Source: Nageia nagi (lineage: Eukaryota > Pinophyta). From it: a stretch of 64,000 bases of DNA. Made by a program: the position numbers and the translations under genes. The stretch spans positions 50,530,001 through 50,594,000 of the forward strand of contig JBITNC010000001.1 in the NCBI GenBank assembly GCA_050084985.1. Direction: 5' to 3'. Positions 60,439 through 64,000 of the stretch are shown here, in pieces. Position 1 is the first letter of the stretch. Every line of letters starts with the position of its first letter. A model generated the notes under the pieces. That model was not told the origin of the DNA and did not search any database. It saw only the letters and a program-made list of their open reading frames with translations.

Positions 60439-60889
60439 AATCCATAGACTTGTATTTTGGCACCTAACTTGGAGGAAAAACATGGATTTTCACTTAAAGA
60501 CAAAACCAAAGGCATAAATTGATGGAAATAATGATTTCAAGCACCTTTAGGTCTCCAAATTTTCGAATTTGACCAAGTTTTGAGGTCCAAAAAGCTATGC
60601 GCATGTTTTCAACTGTATGGAAATCAATTGAAGTGATTTTTAGAGCCTAGCATGACGAGAAAAGATATTTTTTTGTCAAAAGACAAGTTTGAGGGCTTGG
60701 GGTCAAGGAAAAAGGCATTTTGAGAAGGTTTAGGTCTACAATTTTTCGAATTTGGGTAATTTTAAGCCTCGTAAAAGGTAGGCGCTGATTTTCAAGGCTA
60801 TGGAATTCCAATGGGGTGAAAATCAGTGCCTAAGTTGAGGAAAGTTGATATTTGTTTATCAAAAACCAAATTTGAAGACATAAGTGCAT
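60439..60889 (+). repeat. 445-bp direct duplication, copy 2
   Basis: Begins AATCCATAGACTTG directly after the solo LTR. Differs from copy 1 by about ten substitutions and one 8-bp insertion near 60708. Followed by array sequence not present after copy 1. Confidence 0.88.
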
Positions 60890-63201
60890 AAAGGAGATCC
60901 TTTTGAGAAGGTTTTAAACTTGCAAATTTTCATTTTTAAGCAAGTTTGGAGGCACAAATATCTAGGCACAGGTTTGGGGCTGATTGAAGATCCATAGGAG
61001 TGAAATCTAGCACCTAAGTTGCCAAGAATTGACAAATTTGCTCCAAAATTCAAGTTTGAGCACTTCATTGCATGAAAAATGCCATTTAAAACACATTTAG
61101 GTCTACAAAAAAGTGATTTTGAGCAAGTTTAAGGCCTCTAGAAGCTAGGTGCAGGTTTTCATGCCATTGGAGATCCATAGGAGTGAAAATCACTGCCTAA
61201 GTTGGAGAGATAAGTAAAAATTCACTAAAAAATCAAGTTGGACCCCTTCCTTGCATTGAAAAAGGCACTTCCAATGCATTTAACACTTGAAATTTTTTAT
61301 TTTGAGGCATGCCCTCAAAAAGGAAGGCGCAGTTTTCATGTCATTAGGAATCCATAGACCTGAAAATTGGTGCCTAGCATGGAGGGAGTGTAAATATTTT
61401 GCACAAAAATCAAATTTTTTGACATATTTGCATGATAAGGGGTATTCCAAACACATTTAAAACTTCAAATTTTCAATTTTGAGCAACTTAAAGGCACTAA
61501 AAAGCTAGGCCCAGTTTTTCAAGTGATTAGAATTCCAATGAGGTGAAAACTAGCACCTAACTTGGGGAGGATTGATAAATTTTGCACAAAATTCGAAAAT
61601 TTTGCCTTCATTACATGGAAAATGACATTCTAAGCACCTTTAAACTTTGGAATTTTCAAATTTGAGCAAGCTTAAGTGCTCAAAAATCGAGGAGGCATTT
61701 TTCATTCCTATGGAAATTTTCACTTTTTTCTACCAAAAAAAATCCATAGACATGAAAATAGAAAATTTTGCCAAAAATCCCAAATCCTTCACAAAATCTC
61801 ACAAAAAGCTCCAAATCCTCCCAAAACTTGCCAAATACCTTATAATCCTATCCTCCATCCATCCATGAACTCAAATCCACTTTTTAAAAATTTCCCAAAT
61901 TTTGGACCCTCCATCTTTTTTGAAAAATAGACAAAAAAATCCACTTTTTTGAAAAATCCTCTCAAAATTCCTTAAAAATTTGCCAAAATGATCACATCAT
62001 GGGAAAATCCATATTCAAAGAAAGAAGGGGCTCAAAAGACTGATGGAAAGATCCAGAACGATGATTTGAAGCTCTCAATTTTGCTAAATTGATGCAAAAC
62101 ACCTCAAAATCCATGCCAGAGGGCATCAATTTTTGCAAATATTTTATTTCTAGCATATTTTAGCGGGATGAGTATTGTTCTCCTACTAAAACGATATTGT
62201 AATCTAAAATTAGCATTTTAAAGTTTTTTTAAGAATTAGGGCAACACCCTCAAATTTTGACCTAAAAAGTCTACAAATAGACTATAGGGTGTTACATTTG
62301 AGGTAGAATGTTTTTAGTGCAAATTTGTGGAAAATTGGCAAATTGATATATCCTTGTAATTTTCGCACGAATTTAATACAAAGTGGTGGAATATTTGAAA
62401 CAAAGAGATTTGTCATTTGTGAGATTGTGGATTTGACCATTTTAGAGCTTTTTGAGATGATTTAGAATCTTTCACGTTTTTCTTTGAAAATTTTTGAATT
62501 TTAGGAAAAAACTTTGATATTTTTTAAAAGTTTTTGAATCACTCGCAAATCGTTGTCTATCCATAATTTGCATAGTAAGTGAACGTATTTTGAGCTTTTC
62601 TTCTTTCTATGATATCAAATTAGATTTCCTCATTCGAAACAAAGTTTGTGCACACTTATTGTGTCGTGTTTTTCTTTTGATTGCATCGGTCCTACTTGCA
62701 GAGTACCGATAGTCAACTTTCCTCCCTGCTCCTCTTAAGAATAGATTGAACTTAGGTTATTCTATTTTTAAGTTGGAGGACTTTGAATGAGACTTCTTGA
62801 ATGATCCAGAAGTGAGAAACCTTAGACACTGCTTCACTATGACCTTTTCTTTGTCATCTCACCAGTATCGAAACATTCTCGCCCCTTTTCTTTTCTTTAT
62901 TTTACACTTTCTTTAAACTTATAGCAACTTTCAAACTATTGCAAGATAAAACACCTCAATCCTTACAAAAATTGTGAGCTAACAATTATTACCTCTACTA
63001 CACCACTCAGCTGATTCCCAAACAAGACCTGCACAATTTAAAGCTCGTACTAACAACACAAGATTTTCGATAGAAACCTTGGGGTATCAATTCTTACAAA
63101 AGGAATTCAGTAACACGTTCTCACCTACATGCTAGGTCGCTTTCTCATCTTGATCGTCTAGGTGATCGCCGAGTAAGAGGAAAGGTTTCCATCCCAACAT
63201 A

Positions 63202-64000
63202 CACCTTAACCGAACTTGGGTATTTACCTTGGCCTATCTTTCATATATAAGTTATATCGAGGATCTTAAGAGGTTATAAATAAAACCTCATATCACATAT
63301 CAGTCATATCCACTTTCTAGGAAAAAATGTATAAGAGATATTTTTTTCTTTGGTTATATCAGAGGAAGATCCTTGCTTTGAGGATTTCTTTGTCAAGATC
63401 TTCTTATTGTAGATACCTAAGCAAGAATGTGTCATGCTTATATCAGATGGTATAATTGGTTCTTGTTCATTGCATTATCATCATTTGCATAGATGTATCT
63501 TGATGGATAACACTAGTAAACGTGAAAGTAGAGTTGTATAAATGGAAAGTTTTGACTCTAAATAATATGTTTTGCATAAGTTTTCAATAATATGAATGTT
63601 CAAATCATATGTATTGTTACAAGACCTTCAACCTAACAAAACAAAATACTAATTTATCTATGTTCTAGAAGAGATATCATGCTCAAGCAACACCCAAATG
63701 CAGATCTAAAAGAGAAGCAACCTTTTAGTTAGCATTTACATCAAAACAGCTCATTGGTGTAGCATTATAACTATCCTAAACCTTCCACGGAGAAATCACT
63801 CCAAGAAAAATGCAATTTGTGTTCTTTGTCATGAATAACCTCCAATGGCTCACATCTGGTTTCACCACTATGACATAATTCGATGGATGCAAGAAGATTT
63901 TCCTTACCAACTTTGACCCAAATCAAATAATTGGTGATAGAAGTACACCAATTCTATGTTACATACCCCATAGATATAAGACTCATCCCTACCAATGCTT
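63202..64000. other. Spacer
   Basis: AT-rich, no gene or repeat recognised. Confidence 0.5.

Larger units (their letters stand above)
59230..61560 (-). repeat. 183-bp tandem array, right arm
   Basis: Marker words (GGCGCC, GGCACC, CAGCGCC, GGTGCC, TAGCACC) occur at 59233, 59416, 59599, 59775 and, beyond the solo LTR, 60459, 60642, 60824, 61008, 61191, 61369 and 61551. Spacings are 176-184 bases. Each unit keeps the GGCGC...GCGCC hairpin, for example AGGCGCTGATTTTCA and TGAAAATCAGCGCCT at 59730-59780. Confidence 0.85.
58218..63201 (-). repeat. Right arm of the giant inverted repeat, 5.0 kb
   Basis: Reverse-complement partner of 50553-54523. It is about 1 kb longer, mainly because of the 599-bp solo LTR (59840-60438) and a 445-bp duplication beside it. 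Outer 1.1 kb (62100-63201) is single-copy DNA. Confidence 0.85.

Noticed and set aside
50553-63201. Firm call as foldback transposon
   Set aside because: Outer ends show no target duplication and no transposase is present; described as inverted repeat only.
63202-64000. Copia- or PPR-like text at the right end
   Set aside because: Translated in all frames, nothing exceeded chance resemblance.

Overview
The window looks like nuclear DNA of a seed plant with a large, repeat-filled, AT-rich genome. I see no intact protein-coding host gene. Almost everything recognisable is transposable-element sequence: Ty1/copia and Ty3/gypsy LTR retrotransposons with plant-type primer binding sites (initiator-Met and an Arg-like site), one CACTA DNA transposon, a LINE fragment and several tandem-repeat blocks. 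The only host-gene-like sequence is broken plant pentatricopeptide-repeat (PPR) coding DNA inside the CACTA element. Its wording resembles gymnosperm PLS-class PPR genes, so a conifer or other gymnosperm is my best guess, but that is inference.

Layout. 1-4237: AT-rich spacer, a minisatellite and a decayed gag-protease remnant. 4238-9044: a Ty3/gypsy (Tat/Ogre-like) element with 1.5 kb LTRs and a 5-bp target duplication, deleted so that gag is joined in frame to the integrase tail. 9533-16273: a non-autonomous CACTA transposon (3-bp target duplication TAT) carrying duplicated PPR pseudogene pieces and a solo copia LTR. 16667-33392: a copia element (TSD GTATC) split by a second copia element of the same family in the opposite orientation (21368-29882, TSD TTGAA). 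34437-39990: a decayed chromovirus. 40004-44819: nothing I can name. 44820-50552: a patchwork of copia and minus-strand chromovirus pieces.

50553-63201 is the most unusual part. Two roughly 4-5 kb arms form an inverted repeat around a 3.7 kb spacer that holds copia and LINE debris. Each arm carries a regular 183-bp tandem array whose units contain a GGCGCC-type hairpin. The right arm also contains a 599-bp solo LTR flanked by a 445-bp direct duplication instead of a short target-site duplication. 63202-64000 shows nothing recognisable.

The features do not form a working pathway. They record successive insertion, nesting, deletion, capture and recombination. Relative order is readable in places: the outer copia LTRs differ by roughly 28 positions in 500, those of the copy nested inside it by about 14 in 489. 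All coordinates of decayed features are by eye and approximate unless a target duplication fixes them.
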